DNA of 64,000 nucleotides from assembly GCF_032121415.1 (NCBI RefSeq), contig NZ_CP135079.1, positions 5,146,001 through 5,210,000 of the forward strand, given 5' to 3'. How positions within the stretch are numbered: the first letter of the stretch is position 1; each line of letters opens with the position of its first letter. The notes beneath the pieces are model-generated. The model saw nothing but the letters and a program-made list of their open reading frames with translations. It ran no database searches and had not been told where the DNA came from. The stretch comes from Streptomyces parvus. GTDB taxonomy: Bacteria; Actinomycetota; Actinomycetes; Streptomycetales; Streptomycetaceae. Positions 1 through 8,118 of the stretch are shown piece by piece. A program made the position numbers and the translations under genes.

Positions 1-2508
1 GCGGGCGCCGAGCCGGGCGCTGTTGCCGAAGGCGCCGGAGAGACCGCCGCCCTGGCGCTGCGGGGCCGGGCCCTGGCCCGGGAAGTCCTGGCCGGGGCCG
101 CCGTTGTTCGGCTGGCCGCCGCCCTGCGGGCCCTGCGGCCGGCCCGCTGACCCGTCCCGGGCCGGCAGTGCCGCCCGGGGACCCGCGCCCGCGCCGACCT
201 GGCCGCGCTGGGCGCCGCCGAGGCTCTTGGCGCCCGGACCGCCCGGACCGCTGCCGAGGCCGGTGCGCTGGGCGTTGCCCGCACCGTTCCCGTTGCCCGC
301 GAGCAGACCGCCCGGGGCGCCGGGCTGCTGGCCGGGGCCCTGCTTGGACGGGGGCTGCTTGCCGCCGTGCGCGACGTCGACGGGCAGCATGACCAGCGCG
401 GTCGTACCGCCGGAGTCGGAGGGGCGCAGCTGGATCCGGATGCCGTGACGCAGCGACAGCCGGCCGACCACGAACAGACCCATGCGGCGGGAGACGGAGA
501 CGTCCACCGTCGGCGGCTGCGCGAGCCGCTCGTTGATCGCGGCGAGGTCCTCGGGGGAGAGGCCGATACCGGTGTCGTGGATCTCGACCAGGACGCGGCC
601 GTCGGGCAGCGCGTGACCGGTGACCTTGACCTTCGTCTGCGGCGAGGAGAACGACGTGGCGTTCTCCAGCAGCTCGGCGAGCAGGTGCACGAGGTCGTTG
701 ACGACGCGGCCCGCGACCTCGGTGGCGGGCACCGCCGACAGCTCGATGCGCTCGTACTGCTCCACCTCGGACGCGGCGGCGCGGAGCACGTCGACCAGCG
801 GGACGGGGCGGGTCCACCGGCGGCCCGGCTCCTCGCCCGCGAGGACGAGGAGGTTCTCGCCGTTCCGGCGCATACGGGTCGCGAGGTGGTCGAGCTTGAA
901 GAGCGAGGACAGCTGGTCCGGGTCGGCCTCGCGCGACTCCAGCTCGGAGATGAGCGAGAGCTGGCGCTGGATGAGGCCCTGGGAGCGGCGCGAGAGGTTG
1001 GTGAACATCGCGTTGACGTTGCCCCGGAGGAGGGCCTGCTCGGCGGCGAGGCGGACGGCCTCACGGTGCACGTCGTCGAAGGCCGCGGCCACCTGGCCGA
1101 TCTCGTCCCGGGAGTGCACACCGACCGACTCGACGGAGGTGTCGACGTCCTGCGGGTCGGTCTCGGAGAGCTGCTTGACGAGCTCGGGCAGCCGGTCCTG
1201 GGCGACGCGGGTGGCGGTGTCCTGGAGGCGGCGCAGGGACCGGATCATGGAGCGGGCCACCACGAAGGCGCCGACGAGCGAGACGCCGAGCACGATGAAG
1301 ATGACCGCACCGTTGACGATCGCGTCGCGCTGGGAGGCCTGGCGCAGCTCGCGGGCCTTGGCCTCCATGTCGCTGAGGAGGGTGGCCTCGATCGTCTCCA
1401 TGGCCTTGATCTTGATGGTGCTCTGGTCGTACCAGTCCAGGTACGACCGGACCTGCTTGCCCTCGATCCCGTTCGTGGTGGTCAGGATCCGCTTGGCGTA
1501 CATGTTCCCGGCGTTGATCTCCGGGTTGCCGTTGTCCAGGGGCGCCATGAGCTCTTCGGCGCTCTGCCCGGTCGCCGCGTAGATCTGCTTGAACGACAGG
1601 AGGGCGCGGCCCTCCTTCTCCTGCGCGTTCTTACCGAACTGCCGGTCGTTCGGGTTGAGGTGCGGCTCCTTGACCGACCCGCCGGGCAGCGCCGCGGCGA
1701 TGATCGCGCGCTGGACGGAGGCGTACTCCTTGGCGGAGGAGAACGCCGCCAGGGCCCGGGTCCGCTTGATCATGTCCGGGTTGCTGGTCGCCTGCGCCAT
1801 GTCCTGCGAGAGGCTCAGCAGCGAGGTGATCAGCTGGCTGTACTGGTCGATCGTGTTGAGACTCGGCGTGCCCTCTTCGTACGCCGTCTTGCGGATCGTG
1901 CGGATGTTGCCGAGCTGGGAGGCGATCGCCCCGATGCTCGCGTGGATGCTCTCCAGCGACTCGTTGCCCTGGGTGTCGCCGATGGAGTCGGTCTCGTCGA
2001 GGAAGGCGTTCTTGGCCCGGTCGGTCTTGTCCCGGGGCCCGGTGACCTTGTAGTCGGTGGGCTTGGACTTGTTCGACAGCGGACCGGCCGACTGGTCGCG
2101 CTCCACCTGGAGAGCCTGGGCGAGCGAGGTCGCCTGCTTGGTCATCTTCGTCAGCAGCTGCATGTGCTCCAGCTGCTGCATGTCGGTCATGGACTCGTTG
2201 ATCCTCAGACCGCCCAGGCTGGTCGCGGCGACCACGGGGAGGGCGAGGAGCGAGACCAGTCGCGTGCTGATGCGCCAGTTACGGAGCGCTATTCGCGAGC
2301 CGGTGTCGACCGGTCCGCGCGGCTGTGCGGCCGTGTCCGGCTCCGCACCGCTCGTCGTGGAGCCCGGGCGCTGCGCACGGTCGCTGTTGTCGCCGGCAGC
2401 GGCCGGCCCGGGGTTCTGGGCGTGCTGGGGCGAGGAACCGCGGTCGGTCCCGCCGCGCGGCTCCTGTTCCGCCGGAGCGCTGCCATCCCTCTTGAAACGT
2501 CCCTGCAC
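1..2508 (-). CDS. cvnA1: CvnA1-type nitrate-sensing-domain histidine kinase (3' end outside window)
   Basis: Membrane sensor kinase of the conservon type, partial: at least 836 codons are visible and the reading frame is still open at base 1. The GTG start (2506-2508) has GAGG about 11 bases upstream. Order of parts: a disordered N-terminus; a first membrane helix near residues 80-100 (LVSLLALPVVAATSLGG); a long extracytoplasmic NIT-like sensor region; a second helix near 396-418 (GAVIFIVLGVSLVGAFVV) leading into HAMP; a helical segment near 500-522; and an ATPase domain with the N-box ENATSF and G-box DTGIGL (about 608-650). A Gly/Pro/Gln-rich tail starts near 715. Conservon kinases act with a roadblock protein, a DUF742 protein and a small GTPase encoded downstream, here off the left edge. 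The cvn1 assignment rests on synteny with gltX as I remember it. The phospho-acceptor His was not securely identified. Confidence 0.85.
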   Translation of the reverse strand, partial: MQGRFKRDGSAPAEQEPRGGTDRGSSPQHAQNPGPAAAGDNSDRAQRPGSTTSGAEPDTAAQPRGPVDTGSRIALRNWRISTRLVSLLALPVVAATSLGGLRINESMTDMQQLEHMQLLTKMTKQATSLAQALQVERDQSAGPLSNKSKPTDYKVTGPRDKTDRAKNAFLDETDSIGDTQGNESLESIHASIGAIASQLGNIRTIRKTAYEEGTPSLNTIDQYSQLITSLLSLSQDMAQATSNPDMIKRTRALAAFSSAKEYASVQRAIIAAALPGGSVKEPHLNPNDRQFGKNAQEKEGRALLSFKQIYAATGQSAEELMAPLDNGNPEINAGNMYAKRILTTTNGIEGKQVRSYLDWYDQSTIKIKAMETIEATLLSDMEAKARELRQASQRDAIVNGAVIFIVLGVSLVGAFVVARSMIRSLRRLQDTATRVAQDRLPELVKQLSETDPQDVDTSVESVGVHSRDEIGQVAAAFDDVHREAVRLAAEQALLRGNVNAMFTNLSRRSQGLIQRQLSLISELESREADPDQLSSLFKLDHLATRMRRNGENLLVLAGEEPGRRWTRPVPLVDVLRAAASEVEQYERIELSAVPATEVAGRVVNDLVHLLAELLENATSFSSPQTKVKVTGHALPDGRVLVEIHDTGIGLSPEDLAAINERLAQPPTVDVSVSRRMGLFVVGRLSLRHGIRIQLRPSDSGGTTALVMLPVDVAHGGKQPPSKQGPGQQPGAPGGLLAGNGNGAGNAQRTGLGSGPGGPGAKSLGGAQRGQVGAGAGPRAALPARDGSAGRPQGPQGGGQPNNGGPGQDFPGQGPAPQRQGGGLSGAFGNSARLGAR

Positions 2509-3090
2509 TAGCGTCGCAACCTCTGGACCAGGCGTCCCGCCCGCGTGTGCGGACAGGGCGGTGTCGGCGTCGTGGGGCGCTGGACGCGCCCCATGGTGGT
2601 CGTGTGAGCGACCGGCGTACTTCCCCCTCCCGCCGCCACTCGGCGCTGCGTTGCGCCCCGGCGCGCCGGTCTGAAACCCGCGGCGGTGCGTGGAATTCCA
2701 GCACAGTGCAGGATCTCCAACAAGGCCCATGTACCGGGCTGTGACCTGCGTGACACGTTGTGATGAACGAGTGACATGCAGTGGAGAGTGATCGTGGGTA
2801 AAGCGGACTTTTACGGAGGACTTACCTAGGGGTGGGGGGTGTCCCAGTCGCGATGATCAGGAGCGGAATGGTGGATTCAGTGATGCAATGTCCGTTTTCT
2901 GGATCACGGCCAGTCGCCCGGAATGAGTCAATTGTCGATTAGTTCGTGAGCAAACTCACATGATGATCGTCGCCTCATCCCGGCTCCGGCGGGGAATCGG
3001 ATGTTTAGCCTGACGCTTTACAGGGATGGCGAATCCGACAAGCCGGCGCCGCGACGAGCGACGCCCTCACCGACAGGGTCCTGACGGCAG
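2509..3090. promoter_or_regulatory. Long divergent intergenic region between cvnA1 and the 60-residue peptide gene
   Basis: No convincing gene in 582 bases. Base composition is less G+C-rich than the surroundings. Visible signals are six GTGA-like words spaced 7-11 bases apart (2741-2792), a direct repeat GGACTTTTAC / GGACTTACC (2805-2814 and 2818-2826), and a possible -35 TTGTCG near 2933. This is probably the control region of the conservon operon (minus) and of the small gene (plus). No single -35/-10 pair stands out. Confidence 0.5.
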
Positions 3091-3273
3091 ATGAAGACGA
3101 CGACGATGTTCCGCAACATTGCCAACCCCCGGCGCACCACGCTGGCGCACCTCAAGGACGCCGAAGCGCTGCAGACGCCCCCGGTGCCGGAGCACGCTGC
3201 CGACCTGCCCAACGTCACCGCCAACCCGCGCCGCACCATCCTCATGGAAGCCCCGGTCGCGGTCGCCCGGTAG
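3091..3273 (+). CDS. Small unrecognised peptide with a duplicated NPRRT motif (60 aa)
   Basis: I do not recognise this family. The ATG frame encodes 60 residues with two near-copies of one motif: ANPRRTTL at residues 11-18 and ANPRRTIL at 44-51. They are separated by a Pro/Ala/Glu-rich middle (PPVPEHAADLP). There is no signal peptide, membrane helix or cysteine. The preceding Shine-Dalgarno-like sequence is weak. The gene lies alone between the divergent conservon kinase and the FAH-family gene, with 94 bases before the latter. The internal duplication argues that it is translated. It could be a regulatory or modified peptide, but no modifying enzyme is adjacent, so function is open. Confidence 0.55.
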   Translation: MKTTTMFRNIANPRRTTLAHLKDAEALQTPPVPEHAADLPNVTANPRRTILMEAPVAVAR

Positions 3274-3367
3274 CCACCCCCGGCATCCGCGAGCTGTGCC
3301 CCTCCCGCGGCGTTAGCCTGGAGCGTCAGTCTTCAGCAAGCCAGCAAGTGAGGGGCGACAGCATCCC

Positions 3368-4153
3368 GTGCGCATCGCCAGGTTCTCCATCGACGGCAAT
3401 GTCGCCTTCGGCGCCGTCGAGGGACAGGGCACCGTGGAATCCGGTGACCTCGTCCTCGACATCATCAAGGGCATTCCGTATGCCGACTTCGAGCTCTCGG
3501 GCACCAAAGTCCCGCTGAACAAGGTCCGGCTGCTGCCCCCCGTGCTCCCCAACAAGGTCGTGGCCATCGGCCGCAACTACGCGGAGCACGCCGCCGAACT
3601 CGGCCACGAGCTCCCCGAAGCGCCGATCACCTTCTTCAAGCCCACCACCTCGGTGATCGGCTCCGGCGACGCGATCGAGTACCCCTCCTTCTCCGAAGAG
3701 CTGCACCACGAGGCCGAGCTGGCCGTGGTCATCGGCCGCATGTGCCGCGAGGTCCCCCGCGAGCGCGTCAAGGACGTCGTCTTCGGCTACACCTGCGCGA
3801 ACGACGTCACCGCCCGCGATGTGCAGAAGCGCGAGAAGCAGTGGGCCCGCGCCAAGGGCTTCGACACCTCCTGCCCGCTGGGCCCCTGGGTGGAGACCGA
3901 CGTCGACCCCCACGACCTCACCATCCAGGCGACGGTCAACGGCGAGCAGCGGCAGCTCGGCCGCACGAGCGACATGGTCCGCTCCATCGAGGACCTGGTC
4001 GTCCACATCACGGAGGCCATGACCCTCCTCCCGGGCGACGTCATCCTCACGGGCACCCCCGCAGGGGTCGGACCCCTGCACGTCGGCGACGAGGTCGCCG
4101 TCACCATCGAAGGCATCGGCACTCTCACCAACAAGGTGATCAAGCGTGGCTAA
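3368..4153 (+). CDS. Fumarylacetoacetate hydrolase-family protein
   Basis: A 261-residue enzyme of the FAH superfamily, which cleaves or decarboxylates acyl-pyruvate-like compounds using a divalent metal. Typical motifs are present: AIGRNYAEHA (about residues 63-72), FFKPTTSVIG (about 88-97), a metal-binding E-x-E (HHEAELAVVIG, about 116-126) and the C-terminal GDVILTGTPAGVGP. The GTG start at 3368 follows GAGGGGCGA. The last 8 bases overlap the start of gltX, implying co-transcription and translational coupling. The exact substrate cannot be told from sequence; actinobacterial homologues are often labelled 2-hydroxyhepta-2,4-diene-1,7-dioate isomerase, which is only a family label here. Confidence 0.9.
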   Translation: MRIARFSIDGNVAFGAVEGQGTVESGDLVLDIIKGIPYADFELSGTKVPLNKVRLLPPVLPNKVVAIGRNYAEHAAELGHELPEAPITFFKPTTSVIGSGDAIEYPSFSEELHHEAELAVVIGRMCREVPRERVKDVVFGYTCANDVTARDVQKREKQWARAKGFDTSCPLGPWVETDVDPHDLTIQATVNGEQRQLGRTSDMVRSIEDLVVHITEAMTLLPGDVILTGTPAGVGPLHVGDEVAVTIEGIGTLTNKVIKRG

Positions 4154-5621
4154 CGCACCCGTCCGTGTACGTTTCTGTCCCTCCCCGACCGGAAACCCCC
4201 ACGTGGGCCTGGTCCGGACGGCCCTTTTCAACTGGGCCTTCGCCCGGCACCACCAGGGCACCCTGGTCTTCCGGATCGAGGACACCGACGCGGCGCGCGA
4301 CTCCGAGGAGTCCTACCAGCAGCTGCTCGACTCGATGCGCTGGCTCGGCCTGGACTGGGACGAGGGCCCCGAGATCGGCGGCCCGCACGCCCCCTACCGC
4401 CAGTCGCAGCGGATGGACCTGTACAAGGACGTCGCCGAGAAGCTCCTCGCCGCCGGGTACGCCTACCCCTGCTACTGCACCACCGAGGAGCTGGACACCC
4501 GCCGCGACGCCGCCCGCGCCGCCGGGAAGCCGTCCGGCTACGACGGCCACTGCCGTGACCTCACCGCCGAGCAGAAGGCGGCGTACGAGGCCGAGGGCCG
4601 CACCTCGATCGTCCGCTTCCGGATGCCCGACGAGGCGATCACCTTCACCGACCTGGTCCGCGGCGAGATCACCGTCCAGCCGGAGAACGTCCCCGACTAC
4701 GGCATCGTCCGCGCCAACGGGGCCCCGCTCTACACCCTGGTCAACCCGGTCGACGACGCCCTGATGGAGATCACCCACGTCCTGCGCGGCGAGGACCTGC
4801 TCTCCTCCACCCCGCGCCAGATCGCCCTGTACCGGGCGCTCATCGAGCTGGGCATCGCGAAGGACACCCCCGCCTTCGGCCACCTGCCGTACGTCATGGG
4901 CGAGGGCAACAAGAAGCTCTCCAAGCGCGACCCGCAGGCATCCCTCAACCTCTACCGGGAGCGCGGCTTCCTTCCCGAGGGCCTGCTGAACTACCTCTCG
5001 CTGCTCGGCTGGTCGATCGCCGAGGACCGCGACATCTTCTCGATGGACGAACTGGTCGCCGCGTTCGACATCAAGGACGTCAACGCGAACCCGGCCCGCT
5101 TCGACCTCAAGAAGTGCGAGCACATCAACGCCGAGCACATCCGCATGCTCGATGTGAAGACCTTCACCGAGGCCTGCGGCCCCTGGCTGAAGGCCCCCTT
5201 CGCACCCTGGGCCCCCGAGGCCTTCGACGCGGAGAAGTGGACCAGGATCGCCCCGTACGCCCAGACCCGGGTCACGGTGCTCTCCGACATCACCGACAAC
5301 GTCGACTTCCTCTTCCTCGACGAGCCGGTGGACGACGAGGCCTCCTGGACCAAGGCGATGAAGGGCGACCCGGTGGCCCTGCTCACCACGGCCCGCGCCA
5401 ACCTGGAGGCGGCCGACTGGAGCGACCCGGAGTCGCTGAAGAACGCCGTCCTGGCCGCCGGCGAGGCCCACGGCCTCAAGCTCGGCAAGGCCCAGGCCCC
5501 GGTCCGCGTCGCCGTCACCGGCCGCACGGTGGGCCTGCCGCTCTTCGAGTCCCTGGAGATCCTGGGCCGCGAGAAGAGCCTGGCCCGCGTGGACGCCGCG
5601 CTGGCGAAGCTGGCCGGGTAA
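4146..5621 (+). CDS. gltX: Glutamyl-tRNA synthetase
   Basis: Charges tRNA-Glu with glutamate in the cytoplasm; 491 residues, normal for bacterial GluRS. The class I signatures are clear: the HIGH-type motif PSPTGNPHVG near residue 12 and the KMSKS-type motif KKLSKRD near 255. The anticodon-binding region follows. The GTG start lies inside the end of the FAH gene (8-base overlap). Actinobacteria usually lack GlnRS, so this enzyme probably also misacylates tRNA-Gln for the GatCAB amidotransferase. Genes for both tRNAs lie about 0.9 kb downstream. A strong terminator follows. Confidence 0.97.
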   Translation: MANAPVRVRFCPSPTGNPHVGLVRTALFNWAFARHHQGTLVFRIEDTDAARDSEESYQQLLDSMRWLGLDWDEGPEIGGPHAPYRQSQRMDLYKDVAEKLLAAGYAYPCYCTTEELDTRRDAARAAGKPSGYDGHCRDLTAEQKAAYEAEGRTSIVRFRMPDEAITFTDLVRGEITVQPENVPDYGIVRANGAPLYTLVNPVDDALMEITHVLRGEDLLSSTPRQIALYRALIELGIAKDTPAFGHLPYVMGEGNKKLSKRDPQASLNLYRERGFLPEGLLNYLSLLGWSIAEDRDIFSMDELVAAFDIKDVNANPARFDLKKCEHINAEHIRMLDVKTFTEACGPWLKAPFAPWAPEAFDAEKWTRIAPYAQTRVTVLSDITDNVDFLFLDEPVDDEASWTKAMKGDPVALLTTARANLEAADWSDPESLKNAVLAAGEAHGLKLGKAQAPVRVAVTGRTVGLPLFESLEILGREKSLARVDAALAKLAG

Positions 5622-5638
5622 CCGGACCGGACGCCTCC

Positions 5639-5674
5639 GGGGAGGGCCGCAGCCGACCGGCTGCGGCCCTCCCC
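5639..5674 (+). terminator. Rho-independent terminator after gltX
   Basis: GGGGAGGGCCGCAGCC and GGCTGCGGCCCTCCCC form a perfect 16-bp stem with a 4-base loop, followed by GTTTCC. It sits 18 bases after the gltX stop codon. Confidence 0.85.
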
Positions 5675-5705
5675 GTTTCCTCCTCCGCGGTGGCCCGCCG
5701 ACGGC

Positions 5706-5711
5706 TACCGT
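5706..5711 (+). promoter_or_regulatory. Candidate -10 element for a leaderless HAD transcript
   Basis: TACCGT fits TAnnnT and lies 7 bases before the ATG at 5719, the geometry expected when transcription starts at the start codon. There is no Shine-Dalgarno sequence. Confidence 0.45.
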
Positions 5712-5718
5712 GAGATCC

Positions 5719-6438
5719 ATGCCGATCCGCGCCGTGCTCTGGGACATCGACGACACGATCTTCGACTACGCGGGTGCCGACCGCACGGGCATGCGGCAGC
5801 ATCTGGGGCTCGCGGGGCTTCCCGAGGCGTACGCATCGGTCGACGAGGCCCTCGACGCCTGGAAGGCGATCACCGTCCGGCACTGGGCGCGCGTCGCCGC
5901 CGGGCAGACGGACTTCCTCGGGCAGCGCCGGGACCGGGTGCGGGAGTTCCTCTCGCGGGCCATGACGGACGCCGAGGCCGACGACTGGTTCGCCGGCCAT
6001 GTGACCCACTACGAGGCCGCCTGGGCGCTCTTCCCGGACGTGCTGCCGGCCCTGGACCGCCTGGTGCCCGACTACCGTCACGCGATCCTGTCCAACTCCA
6101 GCACCGACCACCAGCACCGCAAGCTCACCGCGCTCGGCGTCCGGGACCGCTTCGAGGCGATGGTCTGCGCCGTGGAGCTCGGCATCTCCAAACCGGAGGC
6201 CGGCGCCTTCCACGCGGCCTGCGAGGCGCTCGCGCTGGAGCCGCACGAAGTGGCGTACGTGGGCGACGAGCCGGACATCGACGCGAGCGGAGCCGTCGCC
6301 GCCGGACTCACCGGCATCTGGCTCGACCGGCGGGGCAGGGGCGGACGCTCCGATCTCGTGCGGATCACCGGGCTCGACCAACTGCCGGGCCTGCTGGCAG
6401 GCGATACCCGTTTTGGAGCGCCGGACACCTTCGGGTAA
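5719..6438 (+). CDS. HAD-family hydrolase
   Basis: Haloacid dehalogenase-type phosphatase of 239 residues with all four catalytic motifs. Motif I is DIDDTIFDY near residue 9 (nucleophile and acid Asp). Motif II is the serine in ILSNSS. Motif III is the lysine in GISKPEAGAF. Motif IV is GDEPDIDASGA. A helical cap lies between motifs I and II, as in subfamily I. I prefer ATG 5719 because of the -10 element 7 bases upstream; an in-frame GTG at 5710 would add three residues. The substrate is unknown. Confidence 0.88.
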   Translation: MPIRAVLWDIDDTIFDYAGADRTGMRQHLGLAGLPEAYASVDEALDAWKAITVRHWARVAAGQTDFLGQRRDRVREFLSRAMTDAEADDWFAGHVTHYEAAWALFPDVLPALDRLVPDYRHAILSNSSTDHQHRKLTALGVRDRFEAMVCAVELGISKPEAGAFHAACEALALEPHEVAYVGDEPDIDASGAVAAGLTGIWLDRRGRGGRSDLVRITGLDQLPGLLAGDTRFGAPDTFG

Positions 6439-6440
6439 TG

Positions 6441-6496
6441 TTCTTTCTGCGCCGCCCGAGCGGGCCGAGAGATCCGGCCGGAAGGCGCAGACAGAA
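6441..6496 (+). terminator. Structured spacer between the HAD gene and the tRNA array
   Basis: TTCT and CTGCGCC (6441-6453) pair with GGCGCAG and AGAA (6484-6496). Smaller GC-rich hairpins (GCCCG/CGGGC, GGCC/GGCC) lie inside. There is no clean T-run, so it may be a terminator for the HAD gene or structure in the tRNA precursor. Confidence 0.4.
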
Positions 6497-6526
6497 GTGA
6501 AGCCCCCGCCAGGGGTTGCATTTCAG

Positions 6527-6598
6527 TGGGCTATGGTGTAATTGGCAACACTACGGTTTCTGGTACCGTCATTCTAGGTTCGAGTCCTGGTAGCCCAG
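6527..6598 (+). tRNA. tRNA-Gln (CTG anticodon), copy 1
   Basis: 72-base cloverleaf. The acceptor arm TGGGCTA pairs with TAGCCCA and the discriminator base is G. The anticodon stem ACGGT/ACCGT encloses loop TTCTGGT, giving anticodon CTG. The T-loop is GGTTCGAGTCC. No CCA is encoded. It is identical to the copy at 6846. Confidence 0.96.
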
Positions 6599-6625
6599 CG
6601 CAGTACAGTACGACCAGCAGGACAA

Positions 6626-6698
6626 GCCCCCGTTGTGTAGCGGCCTAGCACGCTGCCCTCTCACGGCAGTAGCGCCGGTTCGAATCCGGTCGGGGGTA
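6626..6698 (+). tRNA. tRNA-Glu (CTC anticodon), copy 1
   Basis: 73-base cloverleaf. The acceptor GCCCCCG pairs with CGGGGGT (with a terminal G-U) and the discriminator is A. The anticodon stem CTGCC/GGCAG encloses CTCTCAC, giving anticodon CTC. The T-arm is CCGGTTCGAATCCGG. No CCA is encoded. Confidence 0.96.
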
Positions 6699-6760
6699 CA
6701 GATCCTTCCCGCGAGAACATCATGGGTCGCACCCATCGCTCTCGATGCAGGATCGCTAGG

Positions 6761-6833
6761 GCCCCCGTTGTGTAGCGGCCTAGCACGCTGCCCTCTCACG
6801 GCAGTAGCGCCGGTTCGAATCCGGTCGGGGGTA
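6761..6833 (+). tRNA. tRNA-Glu (CTC anticodon), copy 2
   Basis: Identical over all 73 bases to the copy at 6626. It is separated from copy 1 by 62 bases and from the next tRNA-Gln by 12 bases. Confidence 0.96.
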
Positions 6834-6845
6834 CTTGTCTCACCA

Positions 6846-6917
6846 TGGGCTATGGTGTAATTGGCAACACTACGGTTTCTGGTACCGTCATTCTAGGTTC
6901 GAGTCCTGGTAGCCCAG
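6846..6917 (+). tRNA. tRNA-Gln (CTG anticodon), copy 2
   Basis: Identical to the tRNA-Gln at 6527. The Gln-Glu pair is repeated with a different spacer sequence, so the array looks like an old duplication with drifting spacers. Confidence 0.96.
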
Positions 6918-6937
6918 CGCAAGTCAGCAGTAACCAC

Positions 6938-7010
6938 GCCCCCGTTGTGTAGCGGCCTAGCACGCTGCCCTCTCACGGCAGTAGCGCCGGTTCGAATCCG
7001 GTCGGGGGTA
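6938..7010 (+). tRNA. tRNA-Glu (CTC anticodon), copy 3
   Basis: Third identical tRNA-Glu and last gene of the array. A terminator follows 17 bases later. Confidence 0.96.
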
Positions 7011-7026
7011 CAACACAGCAGTGCGG

Positions 7027-7058
7027 AAAGGCCCTTCACCTCGGTGGAGGGCCTTTTT
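7027..7058 (+). terminator. Terminator of the tRNA array
   Basis: AAAGGCCCT and AGGGCCTTTTT form a stem closed by an inner CAC-CTCG-GTG hairpin. The 3' side ends in a run of T. Confidence 0.85.
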
Positions 7059-7203
7059 CCTTTATCGGGCCCTACCGGTGGGCCGACGCCACCGAGTCGT
7101 ACGCCTCCAACTCGCCCCCATCGCGCACCGCGGCCTGCTCGATGATCCGGGCCTGCCGGGTCAACTGGCCGATGCCGCACGGATATCCGAGCCCCAAGAG
7201 AAC

Positions 7204-7227
7204 GGCCGCCACGACGCTGGGGCGGCC
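7204..7227 (-). terminator. Possible ndgR terminator
   Basis: GGCCGCC and GGCGGCC form a 7-bp stem with a 10-base loop, 34 bases beyond the ndgR stop on the minus strand. The following GTTCTCTT is only weakly T-rich. Confidence 0.4.
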
Positions 7228-7260
7228 TGCCGGAGAGGGGGAGGGGAGTGGCGGGCCGGA

Positions 7261-7977
7261 TCAGCCGCTGCGGCGCAGGGCCTCGGTCAGCCGTGCCGCC
7301 GAGTCGATGACCGCCTGAGCGTGCATCCGGCCCGGGTGGCGGGTCAGCCGCTCGATCGGTCCGGAGATCGAGACTGCGGCGACCACCCGGTTCGAGGGGC
7401 CGCGCACCGGAGCCGAGACCGAGGCGACGCCCGGCTCCCGCTCGCCGATCGACTGGGCCCAGCCCCGCCTGCGTACGCCGGAGAGCGCCGTCGCCGTGAA
7501 GCGGGCGCCCTGGAGGCCCCGGTGCAGGCGCTCCGGCTCCTCCCAGGCCATCAGGATCTGGGCGGAGGAGCCCGCCTTCATCGTGAGCGTGGAGCCGACC
7601 GGCACCGTGTCCCGGAGTCCGGACAGCCGTTCCGCCGCCGCCACGCAGATCCGCATGTCGCCCTGCCGGCGGTAGAGCTGCGCGCTCTCGCCGGTGATGT
7701 CGCGCAGGTGGGTGAGTACCGGACCGGCCGTGGCCAGCAGGCGGTCCTCGCCCGCCGCGGCTGCCAGTTCCGACAGCCGGGGGCCGAGAATGAACCGGCC
7801 CTGCATATCCCTCGCCACCATCCGGTGGTGTTCCAGTGCCACGGCCAGACGGTGGGCCGTGGGCCGTGCGAGCCCGGTCGCCGCGACCAGCCCGGCGAGG
7901 GTGGCCGGACCGGACTCCAGGGCGCTCAATACCAGAGCTGCCTTGTCGAGAACGCCGACGCCGCTAGAGTTGTCCAT
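7261..7977 (-). CDS. ndgR: IclR-family regulator NdgR
   Basis: A 238-residue transcription factor. The N-terminal winged helix-turn-helix spans about residues 10-60 (LAGLVAATGLARPTAHRLAVAL) and an IclR effector domain follows. The ATG at 7977 is the first start matching the family length. It is divergent from leuCD, the arrangement known for NdgR/AreB in Streptomyces, where the protein controls leucine and other amino-acid genes and influences antibiotic production. The 173-base gap to leuC holds an inverted repeat that could be its operator. The name rests on length and context. Confidence 0.9.
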   Translation of the reverse strand: MDNSSGVGVLDKAALVLSALESGPATLAGLVAATGLARPTAHRLAVALEHHRMVARDMQGRFILGPRLSELAAAAGEDRLLATAGPVLTHLRDITGESAQLYRRQGDMRICVAAAERLSGLRDTVPVGSTLTMKAGSSAQILMAWEEPERLHRGLQGARFTATALSGVRRRGWAQSIGEREPGVASVSAPVRGPSNRVVAAVSISGPIERLTRHPGRMHAQAVIDSAARLTEALRRSG

Positions 7978-8007
7978 ACGACGATACTCCCGTCTCACTC
8001 TGTGAAA

Positions 8008-8036
8008 CGCAAGTTCAATTTTCTGCGGAAGTTGCG
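8008..8036. promoter_or_regulatory. Candidate NdgR operator in the ndgR-leuC gap
   Basis: CGCAAGTTC (8008-8016) and GAAGTTGCG (8028-8036) are inverted repeats matching at 8 of 9 positions, centred 20 bp apart (about two helical turns). They lie 31 bases from the ndgR start and 115 from leuC. An IclR dimer or tetramer site is the natural reading, but NdgR binding is inferred. Confidence 0.5.
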
Positions 8037-8118
8037 AACCTGTAGGAGCGGCCGCACAACGGCTCGCAGCCACCGCCCCGCACGGGGGTCCGGACGGAGG
8101 CGCACCGATCTCTAGTTG

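Noticed and set aside
367..2511. A 714-codon plus-strand open frame opposite the conservon kinase
   Set aside because: It is the antisense shadow of a clear histidine kinase. The kinase frame has membrane helices and N- and G-box motifs, while the opposite frame is rich in Arg/Gly/Val/Asp without motifs.
6527..7010. Spaced identical repeats that could suggest a CRISPR array
   Set aside because: The repeated units fold as complete tRNA-Gln and tRNA-Glu cloverleaves, and spacers are irregular in length.
7070..7222. A minus-strand frame of about 47 codons downstream of ndgR reading LGLGYPCGIGQLTRQARIIE
   Set aside because: It looks somewhat protein-like, but its only start lies inside the probable ndgR terminator stem and has no ribosome binding site. 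I could not support it.
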